NCBI RefSeq assembly: GCF_037023145.1
Contig: NZ_CP146091.1
Location: 2,480,001 to 2,544,000, forward strand
DNA length: 64,000 bases
Source: Ralstonia sp. RRA
Lineage (GTDB): Bacteria > Pseudomonadota > Gammaproteobacteria > Burkholderiales > Burkholderiaceae
Direction of reading: 5' to 3'
Shown here: positions 34,909 through 44,294 of the stretch, piece by piece
How positions within the stretch are numbered: the first letter of the stretch is position 1
Layout: every line of letters starts with the position of its first letter
Notes under the pieces: model-generated
Databases searched by the model: none
What the model was told of the DNA's origin: nothing
The model's input: only the letters and a program-made list of their open reading frames with translations
Program-made: the position numbers and the translations under genes

Positions 34909-35811
34909 GTGAACTGGGACAACGCCCGCATCTTTCTGGCCGTGGCGCGCACCGGCACGCTGCGCGGCGCGGCACTGCGCCTGGGGGTGGATCAGGCCAC
35001 GGTCGGCCGCCGCGTTGCCGCGCTGGAGGGCGAGTTGTCGGCCAAGCTGTTCCTGCGCACATCGACAGCGTTGGTACTCACCCCCGCCGGTGAAGCGCTG
35101 ATCGGCCCCGCCGAAGCCATGGAACAGGCCGCGCACACCATCGAACGCCGCATCGCCGGCACGGACGAGCAGCTTGCCGGCACCATCCGCGTGGCGACCA
35201 CCGAGACGCTGGCTGCCACCTTCGTGCTGCCCGCCATTGCGCAACTGCGGCAGCAGCACCCCGGCATCGACATCGTGTGCATGACCTCCAAGAGCATCGC
35301 CAACCTGACCAAGCGCGAAGCCGATGTCGCAGTGCGCACGGTGCGGCCAGACTCGCCAGACCTCATTGCCCGCCGGATCGCCCAATTGGAAACCGGTATC
35401 TACGCCAGCCGCAGCTACGTGGCCGCGCGCGGCATGCCCGAAGAAGGGACCGCGTTTGCCGGACACGACCTCGTGCTCTATCCCCGTAACGAGGTGCCAT
35501 GGATGTGGGAAGACTTGTGCGGCGAGCCGATCTCGCGAGGCCGCGTGGTCCTGCAGAGCAGTTCCGCCATGACCGTCTTCGAAGCCATCGTGGCAGGCAT
35601 CGGCATCACAGAACTGGTCTGCCACCGCGCCGAGACGCGCCCGGAACTGGTCCGCGTGCTGCCAAACCGCCGCAACACGCAAGACGTCTGGCTGGTCACG
35701 CACGCCGATCTGCACAAGACCGCGCGCGTGCGCGCGTTGATGGACGCCGTCATCAACATGTTCTGCGCCTACAAAAAACCCGCCACGCCGCAGCAAACCG
35801 TAACAGCGTGA
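34909..35811 (+). CDS. LysR family transcriptional regulator
   Basis: A 300-residue LysR regulator with the HTH at residues about 2-60 (WDNARIFLAVARTGTLRGAA, QATVGRRVAALEGEL) and an effector domain beginning near 90 (LAGTIRVATTETLAATFVLP). GTG 34909 was chosen because GGAG lies 6 bases upstream and the HTH starts immediately, as in the family. The upstream ATG at 34834 would add 25 residues and lies inside an inverted repeat. Divergent from the DHA2 efflux gene, which it probably regulates. Confidence 0.86.
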   Translation: MNWDNARIFLAVARTGTLRGAALRLGVDQATVGRRVAALEGELSAKLFLRTSTALVLTPAGEALIGPAEAMEQAAHTIERRIAGTDEQLAGTIRVATTETLAATFVLPAIAQLRQQHPGIDIVCMTSKSIANLTKREADVAVRTVRPDSPDLIARRIAQLETGIYASRSYVAARGMPEEGTAFAGHDLVLYPRNEVPWMWEDLCGEPISRGRVVLQSSSAMTVFEAIVAGIGITELVCHRAETRPELVRVLPNRRNTQDVWLVTHADLHKTARVRALMDAVINMFCAYKKPATPQQTVTA

Positions 35812-35870
35812 CGGGCGAGTCGTCCGCGCAATACGCCGAGCGGACGCTGCAAAAATTTCCGGCTCAGGGC

Positions 35871-36476
35871 TCAGACAACGAACGCCCCCGGCACCGGGTC
35901 CTCACCCAGCGCGGACAGCAGCACCGCCCAGTGCATCGCCTCGTCGCCCATGATGCTGGCGGCGGCCTTGGTCAGGTCGCGCGTGTAGAAGTTCGGCATC
36001 ACACCCAGGTAGGCCGAGGTGGCGCCCTTCTCCAGCCCGGCGGCAAAGCGCAGCACGTCGGCCTGCGTCTTCAACTGGCTGACCGGGAAGTTGTATTCCG
36101 CCACCGTCTTCTCCATGACCGGCGTACCGCCCAGCTTGGATACGGTGCCGGCCAGCACCTGCGCATGCGCCTTGTGGTGCCCCTGGAATTTCACCGCCGT
36201 GGCCAGCACGGGCTTTTGCAGCAGGCCGCTTTCGGCGCCCACCTGATACGCGGCGATGGCCTGGTACTCCAGCCCGAGCGCCACGTTCAGGATGGCGATG
36301 TCGTCTTTCACGCTGCCCGATTGGGCCTGTGCCCAGGCCGGCATCGATTGCCCGAGTGACACCGCCGCCAGTGAGCCCAGCGCCATCAGCCCCGGCGCGC
36401 GCAACAGCACGCGGCGGCGTGCGTCGATGCGCGGGTTGTCACCATCAAACAGCTCCATCTCTTTGCTCGTATCCAT
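35871..36476 (-). CDS. Exported ferritin-like domain protein
   Basis: A 201-residue protein with an N-terminal twin-arginine-like signal (DARRRVLLRAPGLMALGSLA, cleavage near AWAQA, about residue 50), then a four-helix ferritin-like domain. Candidate metal residues are Glu in LGLEYQAIAAYQ near 72, the His pair in GHHKAHAQVL near 100, Glu in AGLEKGATSAY near 148 and DEAMHWAV near 180. Function is unknown; relatives are secreted DUF4439/Ferritin_2-like proteins. AAGGAG precedes the ATG by 8 bases. It is divergent from the ECF sigma/anti-sigma pair, so it may be part of that regulon. Confidence 0.75.
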   Translation of the reverse strand: MDTSKEMELFDGDNPRIDARRRVLLRAPGLMALGSLAAVSLGQSMPAWAQAQSGSVKDDIAILNVALGLEYQAIAAYQVGAESGLLQKPVLATAVKFQGHHKAHAQVLAGTVSKLGGTPVMEKTVAEYNFPVSQLKTQADVLRFAAGLEKGATSAYLGVMPNFYTRDLTKAAASIMGDEAMHWAVLLSALGEDPVPGAFVV

Positions 36477-36696
36477 CGTCGGTCTCCTTGCATGTGGGGA
36501 AGAAGCACGACCCGCGTGGTGCCAGGTGCGGCCGTGGTGCGGATCGCCGGCGTTTGTCCAGCGCCTGACCGCTTATACGAAGGGCGCGTCTGATTGGATG
36601 CAAACCGGGCGCAAACCACAGCGCCACCCACGTGAATTCCCACAACGGCCCCGGTTTCTTCCTACACTTTGGGCAGACCTCTCCACAAATCACCCC

Positions 36697-37341
36697 GTGC
36701 TCACCTTCCAGCGCACCGCCGAAAACCACGCCGCACAAGACGCCGATTCGCCGTCGACGGCGGCAGGCCGCCCGCAAAGTGCCGATGCGGAAGAACTGGC
36801 CGCGCTGCTGCAACGCATCGGCCTGGGCGAGCGCGACGCCCTGCGCACGCTCTACACGCGCTGCGCGCCGAAACTGTTTGGCCTCGCGCTGCGTATCTTG
36901 GTCAGGAAGGATTGGGCGGAGGACGTCTTGCAAGAAAGCTTCGTCAACATCTGGCGCCACGCTGGCGATTACCGGCCGCATCTGGCCGCCCCGATGACGT
37001 GGATGACCACCATCGTGCGCAACCGCGCACTCGATTGCCTGCGCCGGCAGCATGCCGAACGTGTGCAGGAATCCGTGCCGCTGGACGAGACGCACGCCGA
37101 GGTGCTGGCCGACCACGCCCCCGGCCCTGCCGACCTCGCGCTCGCTGGTCAGCAGGCGCGCGCCTTGGCCGAATGCCTCAAGCGCCTTGACCCGAAGCAA
37201 CGCGAGGTCATCTCACTGGCCTATCTGCGTGACCTGTCGCACAGCGAACTGGCGCAAGCGCTGTCGCTGCCGCTGGGCACCGTCAAATCGTGGATGCGGC
37301 GCGGGCTGGACCGCCTGCGCGAATGCCTGGGAGCGCCGTGA
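36697..37341 (+). CDS. ECF-type RNA polymerase sigma factor
   Basis: A 214-residue sigma factor with region 2 (ARTLYTRCAPKLFGLA-like start near 50, VLQESFVNIWRHAGDYRP near 85) and region 4 (REVISLAYLRDLSHSELA, then GTVKSWMRRGLDRLRECL at the end). It directs polymerase to a small stress regulon. The start is uncertain: GTG 36697 is the nearest plausible codon, and no ribosome site is evident. The stop codon overlaps the anti-sigma start (TGATG), so the two are translationally coupled. The gap 36477-36696 holds divergent promoters that I could not define. Confidence 0.85.
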   Translation: MLTFQRTAENHAAQDADSPSTAAGRPQSADAEELAALLQRIGLGERDALRTLYTRCAPKLFGLALRILVRKDWAEDVLQESFVNIWRHAGDYRPHLAAPMTWMTTIVRNRALDCLRRQHAERVQESVPLDETHAEVLADHAPGPADLALAGQQARALAECLKRLDPKQREVISLAYLRDLSHSELAQALSLPLGTVKSWMRRGLDRLRECLGAP

Positions 37342-38060
37342 TGGACCTGCGCCGCTATCCCGATCTCGTCGATAAGCTGGCCGCCGAATACGCGGTCGGC
37401 ACGCTGCGCGCGGGCGCCCGCCGCCGGTTCGAGCAGTGGATCCGCCACCATGACGACGTCCGCGCGACGGTTGAGCGCTGGCAACGCTATCTGGCCGATC
37501 TGCCTGCCTTGCAGCCAGCCACGGCGCCGCTGCCGGAAATCCTCAGCCGCGTCGAAGTCCAGCTTGGCTGGCGCGAACCCGCACCCTCGCCCAAGGCGCT
37601 CTGGCAAAAGCTTTGGCAAGGTACCGGCTTCTGGCGCGGTGCCACGGCAGTCGCGGCGGTTGTCGCGGCGGTGGCGGTCGGGCTGAACCTGCGGCTGTCG
37701 GAGCAACTGCGCGAGGCGCCCGTCGCCAACGCCGTGGCCGTGCTGCAGGACGCGCAGGCGCAGGCAGCCGTCCTCGTCACCTGGGATGCCCGGACCGGCA
37801 CGCTATCGCTCAAGCGGCTGGACGCGACGCCGCTCACCACGGAACAAGCGCTGCAACTCTGGGCACTGCTGCCGAATGGGAAGCCTCAGTCACTTGGCCT
37901 GATCGGGCATCAGCGTGCGATCCGGCTGACGGTCGCTCAGCCGCTGCGGCAAGTGCCTGCACTCGCCATCAGCGTGGAACCGCGCGGCGGCTCTCCCAAC
38001 CCAGACGGGCCGACCGGGCCGGTGGTCTTCAAGGGCGCGCTGATCGATAGCACCCTGTAG
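37341..38060 (+). CDS. Membrane anti-sigma factor (RskA-like)
   Basis: A 239-residue protein with a cytoplasmic N-terminal sigma-binding domain (about residues 1-85; LAAEYAVGTLRAGARRRFEQ is the zinc-less anti-sigma signature), one TM helix near residues 97-113 (ATAVAAVVAAVAVGLNL), and a periplasmic RskA C-terminal domain (AVLVTWDARTGTLSLKRLD, LQLWALLPNGKPQSLG). It probably holds the upstream ECF sigma at the membrane until an envelope or oxidative signal releases it. The ATG overlaps the sigma stop by one base. Confidence 0.87.
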   Translation: MDLRRYPDLVDKLAAEYAVGTLRAGARRRFEQWIRHHDDVRATVERWQRYLADLPALQPATAPLPEILSRVEVQLGWREPAPSPKALWQKLWQGTGFWRGATAVAAVVAAVAVGLNLRLSEQLREAPVANAVAVLQDAQAQAAVLVTWDARTGTLSLKRLDATPLTTEQALQLWALLPNGKPQSLGLIGHQRAIRLTVAQPLRQVPALAISVEPRGGSPNPDGPTGPVVFKGALIDSTL

Positions 38061-38084
38061 GCCCAAGGGGCCTAGCGATATAAT
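38055..38084 (+). promoter_or_regulatory. Promoter of argH
   Basis: A perfect TATAAT (38079-38084) lies 61 bases before the argH ATG, with a weak -35 CTGTAG 18 bases upstream that overlaps the anti-sigma stop codon. Confidence 0.5.
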
Positions 38085-38145
38085 CGCGGTTTCCTGAATT
38101 TGCGGCCGACGCCCTTGTTTGGCCGCCTTCCTCCAGCTGTCCGCC

Positions 38146-39561
38146 ATGACCTCCCAACTCGCCAAGAAGGCCGAAGCGTGGTCCGCCCGCTTTAACGAGC
38201 CGGTGTCCGATCTCGTCAAGCGCTATACCGCGTCGGTGTTCTTCGACAAGCGCCTTGCGCTCTTCGACATCCAGGGCTCGCTCGCGCACGCGGCCATGCT
38301 CGCCAAGCAGGGCATCATCGCCGAGGCTGACCGCGCCGCCATCGAGAAGGGCATGGCGCAGATTCGCCAGGAGATCGAAGCCGGCACGTTCGAATGGAAG
38401 CTGGACCTGGAAGACGTGCACCTGAACATCGAAGCGCGCCTGACCGCCATGGCGGGCGACGCCGGCAAGCGCCTGCACACCGGCCGCTCGCGCAACGACC
38501 AGGTTGCGACCGATATCCGCCTGTGGCTGCGCAGCGAGATCGACAACATTGTCGGCCTGCTCAAGGCCCTGCGCGGCGCGCTGCTCGATCTGGCCGAGCA
38601 GCACACCAACACCATCGTCCCGGGCTTCACGCACCTGCAGGTCGCGCAACCGGTGGTGTTCGGCCACCACCTGCTGGCCTACGTGGAAATGTTCACGCGC
38701 GACACCGAGCGCATGCTCGATTGCCGCAAGCGTGTAAACCGCCTGCCGCTGGGCGCCGCCGCACTGGCCGGCACGAGCTACCCGATCGACCGCGAATTCG
38801 TCGCGCAGCAACTGGGCTTTGACGGCGTGTGCCGCAACTCGCTGGATGCCGTGTCCGACCGCGACTTCGCCATCGAATTCTGCGCCGCGGCCGCGCTCAT
38901 CATGACGCATATCTCGCGCTTCTCTGAAGAGCTCGTGCTGTGGATGAGCCCGCGCGTCGGCTTTATCGACATTGCGGACCGTTTCTGCACCGGCAGCTCG
39001 ATCATGCCGCAGAAGAAGAACCCCGACGTGCCGGAACTCGCGCGCGGCAAGACCGGCCGGGTCAATGGCCACCTGATCGCCCTGCTCACGCTGATGAAGG
39101 GCCAGCCGCTGGCGTACAACAAGGACAACCAGGAAGACAAGGAACCGCTGTTCGACACGGTCGATACCGTGGTCGATACGCTGCGCATCTTTGCCGACAT
39201 GGCGACCGGCATCACCGTCAAGGCCGACGCCATGCGCGCCGCCGCGCTGCAGGGCTACGCCACCGCCACCGACCTGGCCGACTACCTGGTCAAGCGCGGT
39301 CTGCCCTTCCGCGATGCGCACGAAGCCGTGGCCCACGCCGTGCGCGCCTGTGATGACCTGCGCTGCGATCTGGCCGATCTGTCGGTGGCCCAACTGCGCG
39401 ACATCAGCGGCCTGGGCGACAAGGCCAACCTGATTGGTGACGATGTGCACGCGGTGCTGACGCTGGAAGGTTCGGTCGCTTCTCGCAACCACATCGGTGG
39501 GACTGCGCCGGAGCAGGTGAAGCAAGCCATCGCGTTTGCGCGCGCTGCGCTGGCCGAATAA
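38146..39561 (+). CDS. argH: Argininosuccinate lyase
   Basis: A 471-residue enzyme of the fumarase/aspartase superfamily that splits argininosuccinate into arginine and fumarate, the last step of arginine synthesis. The family signature [16 protein letters not shown] lies near residue 284, with [16 protein letters not shown] near 113 and [13 protein letters not shown] near 162. The ATG at 38146 matches the family start; the extra upstream codons from 38119 do not. It has its own promoter and a terminator downstream. Confidence 0.97.
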   Translation: MTSQLAKKAEAWSARFNEPVSDLVKRYTASVFFDKRLALFDIQGSLAHAAMLAKQGIIAEADRAAIEKGMAQIRQEIEAGTFEWKLDLEDVHLNIEARLTAMAGDAGKRLHTGRSRNDQVATDIRLWLRSEIDNIVGLLKALRGALLDLAEQHTNTIVPGFTHLQVAQPVVFGHHLLAYVEMFTRDTERMLDCRKRVNRLPLGAAALAGTSYPIDREFVAQQLGFDGVCRNSLDAVSDRDFAIEFCAAAALIMTHISRFSEELVLWMSPRVGFIDIADRFCTGSSIMPQKKNPDVPELARGKTGRVNGHLIALLTLMKGQPLAYNKDNQEDKEPLFDTVDTVVDTLRIFADMATGITVKADAMRAAALQGYATATDLADYLVKRGLPFRDAHEAVAHAVRACDDLRCDLADLSVAQLRDISGLGDKANLIGDDVHAVLTLEGSVASRNHIGGTAPEQVKQAIAFARAALAE

Positions 39562-39583
39562 ATCTCGGCACGCTCCAAACAAC

Positions 39584-39618
39584 AACGCCGCGCTGATCTA
39601 GCGCGGCGTTTTGCTTTT
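39584..39618. terminator. Bidirectional terminator between argH and the decarboxylase gene
   Basis: A perfect 10-bp stem AACGCCGCGC / GCGCGGCGTT with a 7-base loop is followed on the plus strand by TTGCTTTT. It lies between two convergent genes. Confidence 0.8.
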
Positions 39619-39631
39619 GTGCGGCTGAAAC

Positions 39632-41911
39632 TTATCGCACGCAGTCAACGAAGTAACCGACCTTGCCGTCGATCTCTTCCTCGACCAGCCCGTGGATATC
39701 CGTCTCGAAGCCCGGGAACAGCTTGTTGAACTCACGCGCAAACTGCAGGTACTGCACGATCGTCTTGTTGAAACGTTCGCCCGGAATCAGCAGCGGAATG
39801 CCCGGCGGATACGGCGTCAACAGAATGGCGGTGATGCGGCCTTCCAGATCGTCGATGGCCACGCGCTCGATCTCGCGGTGCGCCATCATCGCCCACGCGT
39901 CGGACGGCTTCATCGCCGGCTCCATATTCGACAGGTACATCTCGGTCGTCACGCGGGCCACGTCGTTGGCCTGGTAGACGCTGTGGATGCTGTCGCACAG
40001 CTCGCGCAGGCCGATACGCTCGTACTGCGGGAACTGACGCACGAACTCCGGCAACACGCGCCAGCACGGCTGGTTGTTGTCGTAGTCGTCCTTGAACTGC
40101 TGCAGCTCCGTCACCAGCGAGTTCCAGCGGCCCTTGGTGATGCCGATGGTGAACATGATGAAGAACGAGTACAACCCGGTCTTCTCGACGATGATGCCGT
40201 GCTCTGCCAGGTAACGCGTGACGATAGCGGCCGGGATGCCCGAGTCGCTGAACTTGCCGTCCACGTCCAGGCCCGGGGTGATGATGGTGGCCTTGATCGG
40301 GTCGAGCAGGTTGAAGTCTTCGGCCAGGTTGCCGAAGCCGTGCCAGCGCTCGTTGGCCTTGAGCATCCACGCTTCGCGCTCTTCGATGCCTTCGTCCGAC
40401 AGATCGTTCGGGCCCCAGACCTTGAACCACCAGTCGTCGCCCTTGCCATTCCCGCCGTTCGTGCCGACGTATTCCTGTTCCACCTTGCGCATGGCGCGGC
40501 GGAAATCCAGGGCCTCGGCAATGCTCTCTTCCACCAGCGCGGTGCCGCCCGGTGCTTCCATCATCGCCGCGGCCACGTCGCACGAGGCAATGATCGAGTA
40601 CTGCGGGCTCGTCGACGTGTGCATCAGATACGCCTCGTTGAAGCGGTACGTATCGAGCTTGCGCGTCTCGGAATCCTGCACGAGGATCTGCGAGGCCTGC
40701 GACAGACCGGCCAGCAGCTTGTGCGTGGACTGCGTGGCAAACACCAGCGCATCCTTGCTGCGCGGGCGGCCGTGGCCGATGGCGTGCATGTCCTCGTAGA
40801 ACGGGTGGAACGACGCGTGCGGCAGCCACGCTTCGTCAAAATGCAGCGTGTCGATTTCGGTCGACAGCATGTTCTTGATCATCTCGGCGTTGTACAGCAC
40901 GCCGTCGTACGTGCCCTGCGTGATGGTCAGGATGCGCGGCTTCTTGTTCTTGGCCTGGCTGGCGAACGGGTGATCGGCAATCTTCTTGGCGATCGTCTCG
41001 GGCTCGAACTCGCTCTTCGGGATCGGGCCGATGATGCCGAAGTGGTTGCGCGTCGGCATCAGGAACACCGGAATCGCGCCCGTCATCATGATCGCGTGCA
41101 GGATCGACTTGTGGCAGTTGCGGTCCACCACGACGATGTCGCCGGGCGCCACGTTGGCATGCCACACCATCTTGTTCGACGTCGATGTGCCGTTGGTCAC
41201 GAAGAACATGTGGTCCGAGCCGAAGATGCGCGCAGCGTTGCGCTCCGACGCGGCCACGGGGCCCGTGTGGTCCAGCAGCTGGCCGAGTTCTTCCACGGCG
41301 TTGCAGACGTCGGCGCGCAGCATGTTCTCGCCAAAGAACTGGTGGAACACCTGGCCCACCGGGCTCTTCAGGAATGCCACGCCGCCCGAGTGCCCCGGGC
41401 AGTGCCACGAATACGAGCTGTCTTGCGCGTAGTCGATCAGCGCCTTGAAGAACGGCGGCGGCAGCGAATCGAGGTAGTTGCGCGCTTCACGGATGATGTG
41501 TCGGGCCACGAACTCAGGCGTGTCCTCGAACATGTGGATGAAGCCGTGCAGCTCGCGCAGCACGTCGTTCGGCAGGTGGCGCGAGGTGCGCGTCTCGCCG
41601 TACAGGAAGATGGGGATGTCCGCATTGCGGCGGCGCACTTCAGCCACGAAGCTGCGTAGGTTTTCAACCGCTTCCGGCTCCGGCTTGTCGTTGTCCGGGT
41701 TGATGAATTCGTCATCGTCAATCGAGACGATGAAGGTGGACGCGCGGCTCGACTGCTGCGCGAACGAGGTCAGGTCACCATAGCTGGTGAGGCCCGTGAC
41801 CTCCATGCCTTCGTTCTCGATGGCCTCGGCCAGCGCGCGAATGCCCGATCCGGAGATGTTCTCGGAGCGGAAGTCCTCGTCGATGATGATGACGGGAAAG
41901 CGGAATTTCAT
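39632..41911 (-). CDS. Orn/Lys/Arg decarboxylase, fold-type I PLP enzyme
   Basis: A 759-residue decarboxylase of the large, acid-inducible/biosynthetic family (AdiA, LdcC, SpeC type). The N-terminal wing domain resembles a response-regulator receiver (residues about 1-130, FPVIIIDEDFRSENISGSG). The PLP domain has HCPGHSGGVAFLKSPVG near 170 and the PLP-binding Lys in TQSTHKLLAGLSQAS near 393. The C-terminal domain (TPYPPGIPLLIPGERF) is complete. Sequence alone does not separate arginine, lysine and ornithine as substrate. Adjacency to argH suggests, without proof, arginine decarboxylation to agmatine. Confidence 0.88.
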   Translation of the reverse strand: MKFRFPVIIIDEDFRSENISGSGIRALAEAIENEGMEVTGLTSYGDLTSFAQQSSRASTFIVSIDDDEFINPDNDKPEPEAVENLRSFVAEVRRRNADIPIFLYGETRTSRHLPNDVLRELHGFIHMFEDTPEFVARHIIREARNYLDSLPPPFFKALIDYAQDSSYSWHCPGHSGGVAFLKSPVGQVFHQFFGENMLRADVCNAVEELGQLLDHTGPVAASERNAARIFGSDHMFFVTNGTSTSNKMVWHANVAPGDIVVVDRNCHKSILHAIMMTGAIPVFLMPTRNHFGIIGPIPKSEFEPETIAKKIADHPFASQAKNKKPRILTITQGTYDGVLYNAEMIKNMLSTEIDTLHFDEAWLPHASFHPFYEDMHAIGHGRPRSKDALVFATQSTHKLLAGLSQASQILVQDSETRKLDTYRFNEAYLMHTSTSPQYSIIASCDVAAAMMEAPGGTALVEESIAEALDFRRAMRKVEQEYVGTNGGNGKGDDWWFKVWGPNDLSDEGIEEREAWMLKANERWHGFGNLAEDFNLLDPIKATIITPGLDVDGKFSDSGIPAAIVTRYLAEHGIIVEKTGLYSFFIMFTIGITKGRWNSLVTELQQFKDDYDNNQPCWRVLPEFVRQFPQYERIGLRELCDSIHSVYQANDVARVTTEMYLSNMEPAMKPSDAWAMMAHREIERVAIDDLEGRITAILLTPYPPGIPLLIPGERFNKTIVQYLQFAREFNKLFPGFETDIHGLVEEEIDGKVGYFVDCVR

Positions 41912-41975
41912 CGTGGTTCCTTGACAGATGAAATAGAAGACACCGCTCCGGAAACTCGGAAACGGACTACAAAAA

Positions 41976-42542
41976 CTAGGTCTTGGGCAGCGTCACACCG
42001 TGCTGGCCCTGGTACTTGCCGCCACGGTCCTTGTACGAGGTTTCGCACTCCTCGTCGCTCTCGAAGAACAGCACCTGAGCGCAGCCTTCGCCGGCGTAGA
42101 TCTTGGCGGGCAGCGGCGTGGTGTTGGAGAACTCCAGCGTCACGTAGCCTTCCCACTCGGGCTCGAACGGCGTGACGTTGACGATGATCCCGCAGCGCGC
42201 GTACGTGCTCTTGCCCAGACACACGGTCAACACAGTGCGCGGGATGCGGAAGTACTCCATCGTGCGGGCCAGCGCGAACGAGTTCGGCGGGATGATGCAC
42301 ACATCGCCCTTGAAGTCGACAAACGACTTCTCGTCGAAATTCTTCGGATCGACGATGGTGCTGTTGATGTTGGTGAAGATCTTGAATTCGTCGGCGCAGC
42401 GGATGTCGTAGCCGTAGCTCGACGTGCCGTAGGAGACGATGCGGCGCCCTTCGGATTCGCGCACCTGACCGGGCTCGAACGGCTCGATCATGCCGTGCTG
42501 CTCGGCCATACGGCGGATCCACTTGTCGGATTTGATGCTCAT
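41976..42542 (-). CDS. dcd: dCTP deaminase
   Basis: A 188-residue trimeric enzyme that converts dCTP to dUTP for thymidylate synthesis. Conserved segments: [13 protein letters not shown] near 38-50, [20 protein letters not shown] near 82, [20 protein letters not shown] near 108 with the catalytic Ser/Arg, and the GlyLeu-like [23 protein letters not shown] Glu (EFSNTTPLP) near 138. Length matches E. coli Dcd (193). It lies 64 bases upstream of the decarboxylase gene on the same strand. Confidence 0.96.
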   Translation of the reverse strand: MSIKSDKWIRRMAEQHGMIEPFEPGQVRESEGRRIVSYGTSSYGYDIRCADEFKIFTNINSTIVDPKNFDEKSFVDFKGDVCIIPPNSFALARTMEYFRIPRTVLTVCLGKSTYARCGIIVNVTPFEPEWEGYVTLEFSNTTPLPAKIYAGEGCAQVLFFESDEECETSYKDRGGKYQGQHGVTLPKT

Positions 42543-42570
42543 GGAGCGTCCAGATACCTTGGATGAACAA

Positions 42571-42607
42571 ATGGGGGCAGGCTTCGCGGTGCGAAAACTG
42601 TCCCCAT
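42571..42607. repeat. REP-like hairpin between fdhD and dcd
   Basis: ATGGGGGCAG / CTGTCCCCAT form an imperfect 10-bp stem around a GC-rich loop. The rest of the 200-base gap (42543-42742) is GC-rich with further short repeats (GGCCGGGCCCGGC) and shows no gene. The hairpin could end the fdhD transcript, or be a dispersed palindromic repeat. Confidence 0.4.
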
Positions 42608-42742
42608 TTGGTCACGCCGGTGGCCGGGCCCGGCGGGGCGATCCCCCTGGGTGATCCCCGTTTGGAACGCGGATTGTACTCCCAAACCTGTGACGGAAAA
42701 CCCCGCGCCGGGCGTAGACTTGCCTGGGCGAGAGCGACCCGC

Positions 42743-43618
42743 TCAGCTGCCCGACCCCACGGCCTGCGGTAGCTCGCCGCGTGGGCCGACCACCTTGGCC
42801 ATCTCCGGCTCGGCCACAAACCGGTCGCGGCCGGTATAGAGCAGGAAGTGCCGCCCAGTGCACCGCGCAAACAGGGTCAGATTGACCCGCTGTGCCATCT
42901 GGTGACCCATTTGCGTGACGCCCGAGCGCGTGAGCAGGAACGGAATGCCCATCTGTGCGCCCTTGATGACCATCTCGGAGGTCAGGCGTCCGGTGGTGTA
43001 GAAGATCTTGTCGCTGCCGTCCATGCCTTCCAGCCACATGCGGCCGGCAATGGCATCGACGGCGTTGTGGCGGCCCACGTCTTCAATGAAGATCAGCAGC
43101 TCGCCACGCGCGTCGAACAGCGCGCAGCCGTGCACCGAACCCGCCTGCTTGTAGATCGACTGCTGCAGCCGGATGGTGTCGACCACACGGTACAGCGTGG
43201 TCTGCGTGATGCGGGCCTCAGGCGGCAGGTGGATGGTGTCGATCTCGTCCATCAGCGAGCCGAACACCGTGCCCTGCCCGCAGCCGGTGGTGACGGTGCG
43301 GCGGGCGGTCTTCTCGTCCAGATCAGCAATGCCGCCGCGGGTGGTGACAGCGGCCGATTCGGTTTCCCAATCGACCTGCACGGCGGCAATCTCTTCGATG
43401 CTGCTAACCAGGCGCTGGTTGCGCAGATAGCCGAGCACGAGCGCTTCGGGTGCGCCGCCCAGCGTCATCAGCGTGACGAGTTCGCGCTTGTCCAGATAGA
43501 CCGTCAGCGGGCGTTCACCGGGGATGTATACCTCGCGTGCACGGCCCAGCTCGTCGAGTACTTCAACCTCGTCGAGCAATGGAACAGAAGCGTTGGTCAG
43601 TTCGGGGCGCAGCGGCAT
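42743..43618 (-). CDS. fdhD: Formate dehydrogenase accessory sulfurtransferase FdhD
   Basis: A 291-residue protein that passes sulfur from a cysteine desulfurase to the molybdenum cofactor of formate dehydrogenase. GERPLTVYLDKRELVTLM lies near residue 33, then the active-site loop TTGCGQGTVFG near 110 with one Cys (E. coli has CxxC), VHGCALFD near 165, EDVGRHNAVDAIAG near 183 and TTGRLTSEMV near 210. The ATG at 43618 is preferred; a TTG at 43633 is possible. It is the last gene of the minus-strand formate dehydrogenase locus. Confidence 0.93.
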   Translation of the reverse strand: MPLRPELTNASVPLLDEVEVLDELGRAREVYIPGERPLTVYLDKRELVTLMTLGGAPEALVLGYLRNQRLVSSIEEIAAVQVDWETESAAVTTRGGIADLDEKTARRTVTTGCGQGTVFGSLMDEIDTIHLPPEARITQTTLYRVVDTIRLQQSIYKQAGSVHGCALFDARGELLIFIEDVGRHNAVDAIAGRMWLEGMDGSDKIFYTTGRLTSEMVIKGAQMGIPFLLTRSGVTQMGHQMAQRVNLTLFARCTGRHFLLYTGRDRFVAEPEMAKVVGPRGELPQAVGSGS

Positions 43619-43633
43619 CAGATCTTCGTTCAA

Positions 43634-43662
43634 ACAAAAATGCGCACGACAAGCGTGCGCAT
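43634..43662 (-). terminator. Terminator downstream of sodC
   Basis: On the minus strand ATGCGCACG / CGTGCGCAT (9-bp stem, 5-base loop) is followed by TTTTTG, 53 bases after the sodC stop and just before fdhD. A second GC-rich hairpin (GGCGCCC / GGGCGCC) lies between it and sodC. Confidence 0.75.
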
Positions 43663-43714
43663 GGACTTGCGGCTGGCGCCCCCTTTTTCAAGCGGGCGCC
43701 GCGTGCGGGCTAGG

Positions 43715-44257
43715 TCAGTTGGCCACGATCACGCCGCAGGCGATGCGCCCGCCGGAATTGCCGGTGGGCTGGGTTACATAGTCGTCCTTGCCAGCATGGA
43801 CGACCAGCGCATGGCCGACGAGGCTCGTCGGCCCAGGGGTCAGCGTCACGCCGGAGAGAACGATCGAGCCGACGGCCTTGCCGTTGGCATCGGATTGCAG
43901 CATCGGGATGTCGCCAGCATGGTGCGGCCCGCTGACCGGGTTGCCGTGTTGCTGGCCGGTCGGGTTGAAGTGGCCACCGGCGCTCATGCCATCAGCCGAG
44001 GAGCAGTCGCCCTTCTCATGCACGTGGAAACCGAACATGCCATTGGCCGGCAAACCGGAAATATCCACGGCCATGGCAACCCGATTGTCGCCTTGCTGCG
44101 CGAGCTTCACGCTGCCCTGCACGGTGCTGCCGCTCTTGGGCGCCAGCACGGCCGAGGCCGCCATGGCCGAATCAGCCGCCTTGGCCGTCGGCCCAGTATT
44201 CGATGCACAGCCGGCCATCAGGCCGATCACGGCGAGTCCAATCGCGAGTTGCTTCAT
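43715..44257 (-). CDS. sodC: Lipoprotein Cu/Zn superoxide dismutase
   Basis: A 180-residue periplasmic superoxide dismutase. The signal peptide ends in lipobox LMAGC (Cys near residue 17), so the enzyme is probably lipid-anchored. Metal ligands are intact: FGFHVHEKGDC near 75, AGGHFNP near 93, the HGN and HHAGDIP segment near 105-115 and ALVVHAGKDDY near 150. Disulfide Cys are present (GDCS, RIACGV). GGAGGT precedes the ATG, and a good promoter lies 38 bases upstream, so sodC can be expressed apart from the formate dehydrogenase genes around it. Confidence 0.94.
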   Translation of the reverse strand: MKQLAIGLAVIGLMAGCASNTGPTAKAADSAMAASAVLAPKSGSTVQGSVKLAQQGDNRVAMAVDISGLPANGMFGFHVHEKGDCSSADGMSAGGHFNPTGQQHGNPVSGPHHAGDIPMLQSDANGKAVGSIVLSGVTLTPGPTSLVGHALVVHAGKDDYVTQPTGNSGGRIACGVIVAN

Positions 44258-44294
44258 GTGTCACCTCCAGTCAGGGTTCACTTGCGAGCGGACG

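Noticed and set aside
39692..41659. 655-codon plus-strand ORF opposite the decarboxylase
   Set aside because: Antisense artefact of strong codon bias; the minus-strand enzyme is intact and well conserved.
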